Source of the DNA: an uncultured Eubacteriales bacterium
GTDB lineage: Bacteria > Bacillota > Clostridia > Oscillospirales > Oscillospiraceae
Direction of reading: 5' to 3'
Length of the DNA: 64,000 nt
Assembly (NCBI GenBank): GCA_900320595.1
Contig: ONSW01000010.1
Location: forward strand, 1-64,000
How positions within the stretch are numbered: position 1 is the first letter of the stretch; the number at the start of each line of letters is the position of its first letter. Made by a program: the position numbers and the translations under genes. The notes beneath the pieces are model-generated. The model saw nothing but the letters and a program-made list of their open reading frames with translations, ran no database searches and was not told the DNA's origin. Of the stretch, positions 15,801 to 24,257 are shown one piece after another.

Positions 15801-17218
15801 TCAAGATCATGGAACTCGGTGAAGCGACAGAGGGAGATAATCTCGTTACGGCGGCAAAAGCGGACTACTGGACGGAAGCCGCCTACAACAAGGCCGGCGC
15901 GGGCAATCTCACCGCCTCCGGCACCACAGCCGAGCTGGAGATCCTCGCGCCGCCCGCCAATGGCCGCGAGGACTGGAAGGTCAAGCTCTTCCTGAATACC
16001 GGCATTGCTCTGACGGCCGGCAAGGATTACCGCATCAGCGCAGACGTGTCCTCGGACAAGGAGCTCGACTATGCGATCTGCTATACCGACGGCGTAAGCG
16101 ATGCCAAGGAGCATCAGGTGGCGGACACCAAGAGCGGCCTGCATGCCTCATCCTCTGCCCAGACGGTCGTCTGCAACGCTTCGCCCAGCGCCGATGCGAC
16201 GCTGAATCTCCAGCTTAACCTCGGCCTTGCCTCCGAGCCCTGCACGGTAACGGTCAGCAATGTAAAGGTGGAGGAGATGATCGAGGGAGAGAGCGAGAAA
16301 GTTCTGCCCTCCTTCAGCTATGACAGCGTCGGCTACGTCAGCCGCGCGGCGGACGACGGCTATGTCACGCTGCTTGAGCAGGGAAGCTCCTCCGCGACGC
16401 TGCACATCCTGCAGGCGCCCGCTTCCGACCGCAATTTCTGGAACGTCAAGTTCAACGTCAAAACCGGCTTCACGCCCGAGAAGAACAAGGGCTACCGCGT
16501 GAGCTATGACCTCACCGCGGCCAAGTCCCAGAGCGCCTTTGAGGTGTTCTACGACGGCAATACCGAGTCCGCCTACGGCGCCCAGTATGCCCAGTCGCTC
16601 TCCTCCGGCAAGAATTCGTTCGCTTACATCATCTATCCCGGCGAGAGCAAGGGCGAGCTCGTGCTCCAGCTCCGCTGCGGCAAGACCGACGGGACCGACG
16701 GCAACACCTATACCTTCAGCAACCTGAAGATCGAGGAGGTCGCCTTCCGCTATACGCAGACGCCCGAGGTGAAGAAGGTCACCACGCTCGACACCCAGAA
16801 CGGCTATATCGAGCAGCTGGATGTGACGCGCGACAAGGCGACGGTCCGCATCGAAAAGACGCCCGCCACCGGACGCGAGGCCTGGAAGAGCAAGCTCTTC
16901 GTCGAAACCGGCGTGACGCTCAACCCCGGGCAGAAGTACCGCGTCAGCATGGACGTCAGGTCCATCATCCCCGCGCCCTTTGAAGTCTGCTTCAACAACG
17001 GCGGCGTGGAAAAGGGTCTCGGCGCCATCTTCGGGCTGATCTCGACGCCCGCCGGCCAGCACGTCGAGTACGTCACCTATGCCAAGGAGGCCACCCAGCT
17101 CGTGATCCAGCTTTCGCTGGGCAACTGCTCGCCTCCCAACAGCATCATCCTCAGCAACGTCAAGGTCGAAAAGGCCGGCGCGATCGATCTGGTTTCGGAT
17201 ACGATCTATACCTTCTAA
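12827..17218 (+). CDS. Giant lipoprotein with nine tandem jelly-roll (CBM4/9-like) modules
   Basis: The ATG at 12827 follows AAGGAGG. The lipoprotein signal is residues 1-20, with lipobox LLLSSC and lipidated C21. The remaining ~1440 residues consist of about nine repeats of 130-170 residues. Each has a variable beta front, the block GRE-WKVKLFLNTGI-L--GK-YRISADV, a middle strand ending in a charged DG turn, and a closing QLNLG....TVTVSNVKVEE. This is the layout of CBM4/9/22-like beta-sandwich modules that bind glycans. No catalytic domain is present. It is a cell-surface multivalent polysaccharide binder, co-regulated with the GH32-like enzyme 54 bases downstream. Modules 4 and 7 are closest to each other; module 6 is the most diverged. 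Confidence 0.8.
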   Translation: MKHTKILIAVVLLFALLLSSCGQAAPQAAETVRRTVKEAPAPAAAGRVELLSAYHEAPAAGTFALPLSAPGQVTPTTVEHNTMFRAKFEGNAVSGRGEVVDGVYRFAADKTDGEAWHVKLECNYPTVAGRDYRVTYRFRSDVAGKVKFGDFQEFDIHEGENSVTGVLIATSGTSYLDLQLGMLPAFTIDFTEIEIEEYADEVDYENALTVPVNFEKESLVWEKHDQGYAPVLTRSRDEVTVEYLATSWDNGVWKSRLYIKTGMIPESGVHYRVTADVTCDQDLPFEVLLNNGEEEKGYGALYGQNAAAGKTMTCESVITGSSEGDELIMQFSLGDAPEGSAVKIGNLHVEKIKDHYSSVLPPLFALDTSVETGKMLYGAIPTSFKNVPLSFSYSGTDTVYCWGADGYVVALDESASSATLKISQAPESGREGWKAKLCAATGVTPAAGETYKVSFDVSATGDQAKFEVTFDGNAEKDYGAIYEGLSLTAGGTKSVEYTFTPVASCGPLTVQLQLGETNTTAGNTVTLSNLSIEKVKAEYNTVGTANYDDAATADFWAEEKYTGEGGAVLTEKEGTFSLEIKDPPADGREAWKVKFFVNTGVSLTEGKQYRISADVVSTKAFNYDLVYTDGAGDDEAHRPFPAKFNAPAPTAVETVSCDATAAIGGNLMLQFNLGNIPEPGTFTVSNVQVRELTSGETVTMTGYPVTTHSGESETNKDVTLSLVETMSYDGSAAAAVLSDGGAVLTITKPHGEGGHEYSTGMKLGTGITPETGKSYRVTATIDATRSLGSSFAFVLQNASGGDAYGGKWEQSAAGTFTINFTVNRPAEQCGELRLGLEVGNAEASEEEPNVITVRDISVKEIVSAHDETENNNFSIVSDDGNHKATLTGDGSSATATINASPLTDEWKLKIYANTHTELQAGKQYRIEMNVAGDGWFVDFKRTHGTGEDEFNGTMAFDGLVTNTVTPEVTGNLEIVLKIGKVAVGSSVTVSGIKIMELGEATEGDNLVTAAKADYWTEAAYNKAGAGNLTASGTTAELEILAPPANGREDWKVKLFLNTGIALTAGKDYRISADVSSDKELDYAICYTDGVSDAKEHQVADTKSGLHASSSAQTVVCNASPSADATLNLQLNLGLASEPCTVTVSNVKVEEMIEGESEKVLPSFSYDSVGYVSRAADDGYVTLLEQGSSSATLHILQAPASDRNFWNVKFNVKTGFTPEKNKGYRVSYDLTAAKSQSAFEVFYDGNTESAYGAQYAQSLSSGKNSFAYIIYPGESKGELVLQLRCGKTDGTDGNTYTFSNLKIEEVAFRYTQTPEVKKVTTLDTQNGYIEQLDVTRDKATVRIEKTPATGREAWKSKLFVETGVTLNPGQKYRVSMDVRSIIPAPFEVCFNNGGVEKGLGAIFGLISTPAGQHVEYVTYAKEATQLVIQLSLGNCSPPNSIILSNVKVEKAGAIDLVSDTIYTF

Positions 17219-17272
17219 TGCGAAGCATCTGAGAGAAACCGGAATTTCAGACAAGAAAGGCGAGTGTGCTTT

Positions 17273-18859
17273 ATGCTTAAACGACATTCCATGATCGCGC
17301 TGTTCCTGATCCTGGCGCTGCTGCTGTCGGGCTGCGGCTCCGCGGCCGCTCCGGCCGGGAACCTCGCGGAGACCCCGGCCGAGACCGGCAGCGAGGCGGG
17401 CACATACGAGCGGCTCCCCGACGAGGCCTATGAGGCGGTCGACTATGCCCTGTATCCCAACCCGGAGGGCGGCTATGTGGGCGACGTCATGCCCTTTGTG
17501 ACCGACGACGGCACGCTGGAGCTGTACTATCTGTATGACACGGACCACAACGGCCAGGGCTACCACCCGATCTACAAGTACAGCACGAAGAACCTGTATG
17601 AATACAAGGATCACGGCATGGTGCTCAATTTCGGCCAGATGTCCGATCCCGACCCGGCGCTCGGCACCGGCTCCGTCCTGCAGGATCCCGACGGGCTGTA
17701 CCACTTGTTCTACACCGGCCACACCAGTCTCGGCAACAGCGGCCAGGGGACCGAGTGCGTCATGCACGCCACCAGTACCGACCGCGAGAACTGGGTCAAG
17801 GACGGCGTCCTCTTCAACGCGCCCGAGGGCTATTCCTCCGTCGACTTCCGCGACCCCGAGGTCTTCTGGGTCGACCGGGATCAGTGCTACTGGCTGCTGA
17901 TCGCGGCGCACGAGGAAACGCTGGGCGGCGTCGTGCTGAAGTATACCTCCACCGATCTGAAGAACTGGGAGCTTGTCGGCCCGATCTTCGCGCCGCTCAA
18001 GCAGTACATGTGCGAATGCCCCGACCTCTTCTGCATCGGCGATACCTGGTATCTGACGTACAGCTGGGACTGCGTCACCTATTATGCGATGAGCGATTCC
18101 ATGGACGGCCCCTTCGTCGCCCCGCGCGACAACCTTCTCGACGGCAAGGGCCTGACGGAGGGCAACGGCTTTATCTTCTACGCGGCCAAGACGGCGGAGA
18201 TCGACGGCAAGACCTATCTCTGCGGCTGGCTCGGCCGCATGGGCATGAGCTCGGACTCCGGCATGTACCAATGGGCCGGCAGCGTGATGAACCACGAGCT
18301 TGTCCAGCGCGAGGACAAGACGCTCGGCGTCAAGGCGCCCGACATCTTTGCCGAGTACTTCACGATGGACAAGATCGTCCCGGCGGTTCCGCTGACGGAC
18401 GGCGTCGCGATCGACGGCAGCAGCATCACGCTCACACCCGCGGAGGAGAGCTTCGCTCAGGCCGACATGGGCACCCGCCCCGCGACGATGACGCTTGAAT
18501 GCGACGTGCGCTTTGACGGCGAAGGCGTCGTGGGCTTTACCTTCGGCGGCAGCGACAGGGACGAGACCTGGACCGCGCTCTGCCTGGACGGACGGCAGAA
18601 CCTGCTGCACTACGAGGGCTATGAGATCGAGGATCTGCGCTCCTATGAGCCCGGCGCGGTCACCAAATTCGACTTCTCCCGCAGCGACACGCACCACGTG
18701 AAGCTGGTCTGCGAGAACGAGATTGTGGTCCTTTATATCGACGATTACAAGGCGCTCTCCTCCCGCATCACCCATTCGATCGACGGCGCGCACATCGGCG
18801 TGTTTGCCGAGGGCTGCGAGGCGAGCTTTGAGAACATCAGCATGAAGATCCCCGGCTGA
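17273..18859 (+). CDS. GH32/clan J-like glycoside hydrolase lipoprotein
   Basis: This is a lipoprotein (lipobox LLLSGC, C21) of 528 residues. The five-blade propeller region shows the clan GH-J signatures FRDPEVFW (RDP transition-state stabiliser) and CECPDLF (the EC acid/base motif). The C-terminal ~150 residues form a beta-sandwich as in GH32 enzymes. The usual nucleophile motif WMNDPNG is replaced by YVGDVMPFVTDDG, keeping an Asp in a different setting. The fold is that of fructan/sucrose hydrolases, but the exact substrate cannot be read. It is co-transcribed with the CBM lipoprotein under the LacI operator. Start chosen at ATG 17273; a GTG at 17264 is too close to the AAAGG site. Confidence 0.75.
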   Translation: MLKRHSMIALFLILALLLSGCGSAAAPAGNLAETPAETGSEAGTYERLPDEAYEAVDYALYPNPEGGYVGDVMPFVTDDGTLELYYLYDTDHNGQGYHPIYKYSTKNLYEYKDHGMVLNFGQMSDPDPALGTGSVLQDPDGLYHLFYTGHTSLGNSGQGTECVMHATSTDRENWVKDGVLFNAPEGYSSVDFRDPEVFWVDRDQCYWLLIAAHEETLGGVVLKYTSTDLKNWELVGPIFAPLKQYMCECPDLFCIGDTWYLTYSWDCVTYYAMSDSMDGPFVAPRDNLLDGKGLTEGNGFIFYAAKTAEIDGKTYLCGWLGRMGMSSDSGMYQWAGSVMNHELVQREDKTLGVKAPDIFAEYFTMDKIVPAVPLTDGVAIDGSSITLTPAEESFAQADMGTRPATMTLECDVRFDGEGVVGFTFGGSDRDETWTALCLDGRQNLLHYEGYEIEDLRSYEPGAVTKFDFSRSDTHHVKLVCENEIVVLYIDDYKALSSRITHSIDGAHIGVFAEGCEASFENISMKIPG

Positions 18860-18882
18860 GGGCCGCGGGAAGAAACATAAAT

Positions 18883-18917
18883 AGAACCCGGAACCGATCG
18901 GTTCCGGGTTCTTTTTT
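18883..18917 (+). terminator. Intrinsic terminator of the CBM-GH32 unit
   Basis: The perfect stem AGAACCCGGAACCGATCGGTTCCGGGTTCT is followed by a T tract. It also lies at the 3' end of the convergent c-di-GMP gene region. Confidence 0.9.
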
Positions 18918-18927
18918 ACATTATGCT

Positions 18928-19122
18928 TTACTTTTCTGCGCCGGCGCCGTCACGGGAAAGGACGGCGCCGATCGTTTGCATCATGACGTTCACGTCCACG
19001 GGCTTTGCGATATGCGCATGCATCCCGGCTTCCTCCGCGGCCCGGATATCCTCGGCGAAGGCGTTTGCCGTCATCGCGATGATCGGGATGCGCGCGGCGT
19101 CCGCCTTATTCTTCTTCGCCAA
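18928..19122 (-). pseudogene. Orphan C-terminal half of a response-regulator receiver domain
   Basis: The frame encodes ARIPIIAMTANAFAEDIRAA and HIAKPVDVNVMM: beta-4, the conserved Thr, beta-5 and the Lys-Pro motif of a hybrid-kinase receiver. Everything before beta-4, including the phosphorylated Asp, is absent. It overlaps the 3' end of the upstream GGDEF gene by 17 bases in another frame and has no ribosome site (only a TTG). It is best read as the tail of a lost hybrid histidine kinase, fused at this junction by deletion. Confidence 0.75.
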
Positions 19123-22100
19123 AGATCCTGCAGCCCTTTCTGCCGGCCTCCTTTACCTGATAGAGCGCGGCGTCGGCGTCACGGAAGATGTCGCCCTGCG
19201 GATTCTCTCTGTCGGAGAACGCCACACCGACGCTCAGCGATACGGGCGGCAGATCATCCTTGGGATGCTGCAGCAGATCGTTCATGCGTCCGATCTTGTT
19301 GTGCACAAGCTGGCTCATCGAGCTGTTGACACGGGTCATGACGACCACGAATTCGTCGCCGCCGATGCGGCAGAGGATATCGACGGAGCGGAAGCTCGCG
19401 CGCATCAGATCGGCCACGCGCTTGAGCACCCGGTCGCCGACGGCGTGGCCGTAGGTGTCGTTCACACCCTTGAAATCGTCCACGTCGATCAGGATCAGCG
19501 CCATGTGCTGCTTGTCCGTGCTCTCCATCAGCAGATCGTAGGCGCCGCGGTTGAACAGCCCCGTCAGCGCGTCGTGGGACGCCTCGTGGCTGAGCTTTTC
19601 GCGCACGATCCGGTTTTCCTGCAGGATGCGGTTGTAGATGCGCGTGACAAAGCGGAGCTCCTCGACGCCGGTCGGCGTGATCTCCTCCTGCTCCTGCATC
19701 TTCAGGACCATCCTTGTCAGCGGCTTGCGGACCATCGCGGTGATGAGCGTGATGATCCCCAGCACGATCAGGAAGAAGATGATCGTCATGGCCGTCTGGA
19801 TCCTGACGAGGAGCGACAGTCTGGCCGAGGCCTGCTCCAGGTCCTGGCTCGACGAGAGGATCAGCGCCTGCGTGCAGAGATTCACATTCTCGCGGATGCG
19901 ATCCTTGTAGTGCATGTAATTGTTGTCAAAGACGAGCGACTGGGCCATGTCCTTGAGCTCGGCGCCCGTCATGGCGCGCTCGGCGTCCGTGAGCGCGATC
20001 GACGCGATCTCCGCCGGAATGCCGGCAAGATCGTAATGCTCGGCCTCGAGCATCAGCCGCATGGCTCTGTTCTCGATCACGACCAGCTCGTTTGACAGCG
20101 ACAGCGCGGTGTTGAGACTGTTGATGGCGCTGCGGTCGCCCTCAGAGAGCAGCGCGGAGAGACGCTCGACGGCCTTGTCGCGCCGCCTGGTCTGCTCGAC
20201 CTCTTCAATAAAGTCGTTGAGATAGTCGATCTCGCCCGTTACGACGAAGCAGCGGACGCGGTCGGTCAGGTAATCCGAGCCGGACTCCATATCCGAGGCG
20301 GCCATCTGCGAGACGATATAGCGGCCGCTTGCGGCTTCCATGCGCTGATAGCCCTTTGTGACGGCAATGTCCGAGATCAGCAGCGCTGCCGCGGCAAAGA
20401 AGGCAAGAATGGCGAAGAAGAGCGAGGCTGTCCTCAACTGGAAGCCGGCATGCTCTTTGACCGGGTCTTCGATCGATGCCGCCGCGGAGGGGATCTCCGG
20501 CGCGTCCGCCCTGTCGCGCAGCAGCTCAAGCTTGGCGCTGCGCGCAATCTGGTCGGTCGCGCAATCCTCCCCTCTGTCGGTCGCGGGAGAGGCCGCGGCG
20601 GTGAGATCCGCTTCTTTCTTCTGCAGGATAAAGGGCTCAAATTCCTCGGCCGGAACGGGCTTGGAGAAGAAATAGCCCTGCACGAGGTCGCAGCCGAGCG
20701 CCTTGAGCACATGCAGCTGCTCCTCCGTCTCGACGCCCTCGGCAATCACGGGAACGGACAGATGATCCGAGATCCCGATGATCACCTCGACGATATGGGT
20801 GTTCCCGCCGGCCTTGAAGGCCTCGCGGATAAACTGCATATCCAGCTTCAGCGCGTCGATCGGGAGCCTGGAGATCATGTTCAGCGAGGAATACCCGGTC
20901 CCGAAGTCGTCCATCTCGATCTGAAAGCCGTCCTGGCGCAGCGTTTCCACCGTCGCGATGATCTGGGCGGAATCCTGAGTATAGGCGGATTCCGTGACCT
21001 CCAACAGAAAGTCGCGCCCGGTGAGACCATGCTCGCGGATGATCTCCTGAAGCGTTGCGGGCAGGTTCGGGTCGTACATATCGATCCGGGATACATTGAC
21101 GGAGACCGGGACCGAATAGCCGAGACGGTCCTTCCAGTCGCGCATCTGCCGCGCGGTCTCGCGCCAGACATAGGTGTCGAGCCGCTGGATCAGACCGTTC
21201 TCTTCAAACAGCGGGATGAACACGCCGGGGCTGATCATCCCAAGCTCCGGGTGGATCCAGCGCACAAGCGCCTCCGCGCTCGAGAGGACGGGGGTATCCG
21301 GCCGCACGTCGAATTTGGGCTGGTAATAAACCTTGAACTGCTTCTCGCGGATCGCCTTCGAAAAGTCCTCGATGAGCTTTTCGGCATAGAGCTCGCGCTC
21401 GTGCAGGCTGTTGTCATAGATGCCAATCGCGCGCGTATAGGAGTTCTTCGTCGTGTCGGCGGCCATTTTGGCACGGTCGACGCGGCGCTCCATGTCGATC
21501 GACTTGTCGGCGCAGGAATAGACGCCCATGCGCAGACGCACGCGGCTCTCCGAGGTGTCCTCGTTCGTGAGACTGGCGGAGGCGCTCTCCAGCAGCGTCT
21601 CATAGTCGTCGCGGTGCGGGCAGTAGGCCATAAAGGTATCGGCCTCGAGACGCGAGACGATGCCGCCGTTCGCGCCGATCGATTCGCGCAGCAGCTGGGC
21701 GATGCGGCGCAGCACCTCGTCGCCGTAGGCCTTTCCGTAGCGTTCGTTGATCATGCGGAAATGGTTGATATCGATGATCACGGCGTCGGTCTCGACCTCC
21801 GGGTGGAACTGGTCATACTGTTCGGCATAGCGGAAGAAATACTCCCGGTTATAAAGCCCTGTCAGCGTGTCGCGCTCGGTGGACTGGATGATGTCGCGGT
21901 CCTCAAACAGCTCGATCGTACGCAGCACGCGCGCGTGGATCACGTCGACGTCGGGATAGGGCTTTGGAATAAAGTCCGTCGCGCCGAGGCGCAGGCTCTC
22001 CACCTCCGTGTCCTTCTCCGAGGTCATGACGATGACGGGGATACGGGAGAGCGACGCGTCTTCCTTTATGATCTTCAGCACGTCGAGACCGGACAGGACG

Positions 22101-22315
22101 GGCATCATGATATCCAGCAGCACCAGAGACAGCGTGCCGCTGTTCGCACGGATCATCTCCAGCGTCTCGCCGCCGTCGGAGGCGAAGAGCAGCTCATAGT
22201 CGCTCTTTAAGATCTCGCCGAGTATCTCTATCTCTCGGTTGATCATCTCGTCGTCCGCGATCAGGATCTGTCTTTTCCCGTTTGCGGAGTGAAATTTTTC
22301 ATGGCTTTTCAGCAT
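19106..22315 (-). CDS. REC-GGDEF(degenerate)-EAL-transmembrane-GGDEF c-di-GMP turnover protein
   Basis: The product is 1069 residues from ATG 22315 (alternative in-frame start 57 bases upstream). Domains in order: receiver (residues ~15-135, acidic pair D21/D22, phospho-Asp D68, FIPKP), a GGDEF domain whose active site reads SRLEADTF instead of GGDEF (~155-310), and an EAL phosphodiesterase with AEALVRW, LLEVTESAY, DDFGTGYSSL, KLDMQF and AEGVE all kept (~340-590). After a linker come a membrane helix (~650-670), a ~175-residue extracytoplasmic helical region, a second helix (~845-865), and an intact cyclase RIGGDEFVVV (~905-1069). It can in principle both make and break c-di-GMP, with phosphorylation and external inputs. 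It stands alone. Confidence 0.88.
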   Translation of the reverse strand: MLKSHEKFHSANGKRQILIADDEMINREIEILGEILKSDYELLFASDGGETLEMIRANSGTLSLVLLDIMMPVLSGLDVLKIIKEDASLSRIPVIVMTSEKDTEVESLRLGATDFIPKPYPDVDVIHARVLRTIELFEDRDIIQSTERDTLTGLYNREYFFRYAEQYDQFHPEVETDAVIIDINHFRMINERYGKAYGDEVLRRIAQLLRESIGANGGIVSRLEADTFMAYCPHRDDYETLLESASASLTNEDTSESRVRLRMGVYSCADKSIDMERRVDRAKMAADTTKNSYTRAIGIYDNSLHERELYAEKLIEDFSKAIREKQFKVYYQPKFDVRPDTPVLSSAEALVRWIHPELGMISPGVFIPLFEENGLIQRLDTYVWRETARQMRDWKDRLGYSVPVSVNVSRIDMYDPNLPATLQEIIREHGLTGRDFLLEVTESAYTQDSAQIIATVETLRQDGFQIEMDDFGTGYSSLNMISRLPIDALKLDMQFIREAFKAGGNTHIVEVIIGISDHLSVPVIAEGVETEEQLHVLKALGCDLVQGYFFSKPVPAEEFEPFILQKKEADLTAAASPATDRGEDCATDQIARSAKLELLRDRADAPEIPSAAASIEDPVKEHAGFQLRTASLFFAILAFFAAAALLISDIAVTKGYQRMEAASGRYIVSQMAASDMESGSDYLTDRVRCFVVTGEIDYLNDFIEEVEQTRRRDKAVERLSALLSEGDRSAINSLNTALSLSNELVVIENRAMRLMLEAEHYDLAGIPAEIASIALTDAERAMTGAELKDMAQSLVFDNNYMHYKDRIRENVNLCTQALILSSSQDLEQASARLSLLVRIQTAMTIIFFLIVLGIITLITAMVRKPLTRMVLKMQEQEEITPTGVEELRFVTRIYNRILQENRIVREKLSHEASHDALTGLFNRGAYDLLMESTDKQHMALILIDVDDFKGVNDTYGHAVGDRVLKRVADLMRASFRSVDILCRIGGDEFVVVMTRVNSSMSQLVHNKIGRMNDLLQHPKDDLPPVSLSVGVAFSDRENPQGDIFRDADAALYQVKEAGRKGCRIFGEEE

Positions 22316-22616
22316 TTTTCCGGAGCATCCCCTTCCCGGCTCCCTCTCCCGGCCGGACGGCGGGAGAAGCATGACAATAGTAAGACCGCGGCAATAATAA
22401 AATATAATACTACTTTATATTAAACCACATCGCGGGGAATCGTTCAATCCTGGATTTCACGCAGACAGGCAGGAGCGGCCGGTTTTATCCCGCCACCGTG
22501 CAGGGACAAAACCGATCCGGTGACGAACTTCGCCCGCTTCCGCAAACAATACGACATCGAACAAACGCAAAAACGCAAAAAAGCAGCCCCGTTCCCACGG
22601 GGCTGCTTTTTTGTGT
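22316..22616. other. Gene-free stretch upstream of the c-di-GMP gene
   Basis: It holds the leader of the GGDEF-EAL gene (AAGGGGA ribosome site near 22325-22335), an AT-rich patch near 22380-22425 that may contain its promoter, and the terminator of the GH13 gene at 22577-22612. No further frame is convincing. Confidence 0.5.
22577..22612 (-). terminator. Terminator of the GH13 gene
   Basis: AAAAAAGCAGCCCC / GGGGCTGCTTTTTT forms a perfect stem with an 8-base loop, five bases past the stop codon of the minus-strand amylase. Confidence 0.9.
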
Positions 22617-24257
22617 TTATCCCTCGCGCAGCACGGCGCTGGTCTGGGGGCCGAGCGTCAGCACGCTGCCGTCAAGCACGGCGTCGCCTTGCCCGATCGA
22701 GGCGGCCAGCACGGAAAAGTCATGGCCGCCGATCGACGAAAGATCAAAGCTCTGCTCGTTCGTCGAGGCGTTGTGCAGCACGCATACGGCGCTGCCCTCC
22801 CATTCGGAGACAAAGCCGCCCAGCTTGCCGCTGCCCTCGACGGCGCGGTACTCTCCGCGCGCGATCTCGGGATTGGCATGTCGGATCATCAGCAGCGTTT
22901 TGTAATAGGTGTAAAGACTGCCGGGATCGGCGATCTGCTCCGCCGCCGTCGTTTTCAGACGGTTCTCTTCGGGGTAATCCGCACCGGGCGGGTCGGATAC
23001 GGCGTCGCCGTCGCCCCAGGGCATGGCAAGGCGTCGGTTGGCGTCGGTGTTCGAACTGCCGCGCGAGCCCTTGACGCCCAGCTCCTCCCCGTAATAGAGG
23101 AAGGGCGAGCCGGGGCCGAGCAGGTACAGGTTGGCCGCCATCTTCATCCGGCCGTTCGTCACGGGCAAAAAGCCGGCCGCGCGATCCATGTCGTGGTTGG
23201 AGATAAAGGGGACGATCGCCGCGTCGCCGCGCAGAGAGCGGACCCTGGCGAGATAGCTTTCCACATAGCCTGTCAGCTTGTCGACGCCGCTGCCCGCGGC
23301 GGCCTTCGCAATCAGCCCCTCCGCCTGGGAGAGGGTGAAGTCAAAACAGTTGAGTGCGCTGTAATACTGGTCCGTGACGCCGTCGGTGTCCCAGACCTCG
23401 GCCACCGTGTAGATGTCGTTGTCAAGGGCGCGCAGCTCGTCCATGTACCACTGCCAGAAGCCGGCATTCGCGCCATGGTCGCCGAGATAGACGTATTTTA
23501 CCGCGTCGAAACGGAAACCGTCCACGCCGCGCTCGAGCCAGTATTTGGCGATCGCAAGCGTCTCGGCGCGTACGGCCTCGCTGTCAAAGTTCAGCTCGGG
23601 CATGTCGCCGGAGAAATTGCACTCGTATGAATCGTTTGTGCCGTCGATCGGGCGGAAGGTGCGCCCGGCGGGGATGCTGTCGGAGGGGCACCAGGAATAG
23701 AAATCGTAATAGGGATCGTCCGTGCTGCCGCTGCGGTGGGCTGCCGTGAACGCAGTGAACCATGCGTTCTGCGCCCCGGTGTGGTTGAGCGGCAGATCGA
23801 GGATCAGCTTGACGTTGCGCGCCTCGCACAGCTCGCACAGCTCCCGGAGATCGTCCTCCGTGCCGAAGGCCGGATCGATCGTGTAATAGTCCGTCACATC
23901 GTACTTGTGATAGGAAGGGGAGGAAAAGACCGGCGTCAGCCAGATGCCCTCCACGCCCAGACTCTTTCCGGAATCGGGATCGCCGTCGTTGAGATAGTCC
24001 ATCCGGCTGATGACGCCGCGCAGATCGCCCGTTCCGTCTCCGTCGCTGTCGGAAAACGAGCCGACGAAGATCTCATAAAAGACGCGGTCGTTGTCCTGGC
24101 AGACAAAGTCAGACTGCAGCGATGCGTCGCTGAGACGCACCTCGGCGTCCGCGTTCCATGCGTGCGTTCTGCCGGCGGTTTTTGACGCGGCGCAGCCGGA
24201 GATCAGCGAGCAGACGAGCACCAGGCATAGAAGCAGGGATAAGGCTCTTTTCATCAT
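22617..24257 (-). CDS. Secreted alpha-amylase-family (GH13) lipoprotein
   Basis: The start is the double ATG at 24257 (MMKRALSLLLCL); lipobox LISGC gives C22. All GH13 conserved regions are visible: DLPLNHTG (region I), GFRFDAVKY (region II, nucleophile Asp), TVAEVWD (region III, acid/base Glu) and FISNHDMDR (region IV, Asp). The barrel is followed by a short C-terminal beta domain, total 546 residues. It hydrolyses alpha-1,4-glucans at the cell surface. The maltodextrin-type ABC importer is divergently transcribed 484 bases away, so starch or glycogen products are the likely cargo. The frame extends upstream to 24554 but without signal or ribosome site. Confidence 0.92.
   Translation of the reverse strand: MMKRALSLLLCLVLVCSLISGCAASKTAGRTHAWNADAEVRLSDASLQSDFVCQDNDRVFYEIFVGSFSDSDGDGTGDLRGVISRMDYLNDGDPDSGKSLGVEGIWLTPVFSSPSYHKYDVTDYYTIDPAFGTEDDLRELCELCEARNVKLILDLPLNHTGAQNAWFTAFTAAHRSGSTDDPYYDFYSWCPSDSIPAGRTFRPIDGTNDSYECNFSGDMPELNFDSEAVRAETLAIAKYWLERGVDGFRFDAVKYVYLGDHGANAGFWQWYMDELRALDNDIYTVAEVWDTDGVTDQYYSALNCFDFTLSQAEGLIAKAAAGSGVDKLTGYVESYLARVRSLRGDAAIVPFISNHDMDRAAGFLPVTNGRMKMAANLYLLGPGSPFLYYGEELGVKGSRGSSNTDANRRLAMPWGDGDAVSDPPGADYPEENRLKTTAAEQIADPGSLYTYYKTLLMIRHANPEIARGEYRAVEGSGKLGGFVSEWEGSAVCVLHNASTNEQSFDLSSIGGHDFSVLAASIGQGDAVLDGSVLTLGPQTSAVLREG

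Noticed and set aside
16148..18793. 881-codon minus-strand frame opposite the CBM and GH32-like genes
   Set aside because: It is a mirror of GC-rich coding DNA; no ribosome site, low-complexity Ala/Val/Gly content and no domain.
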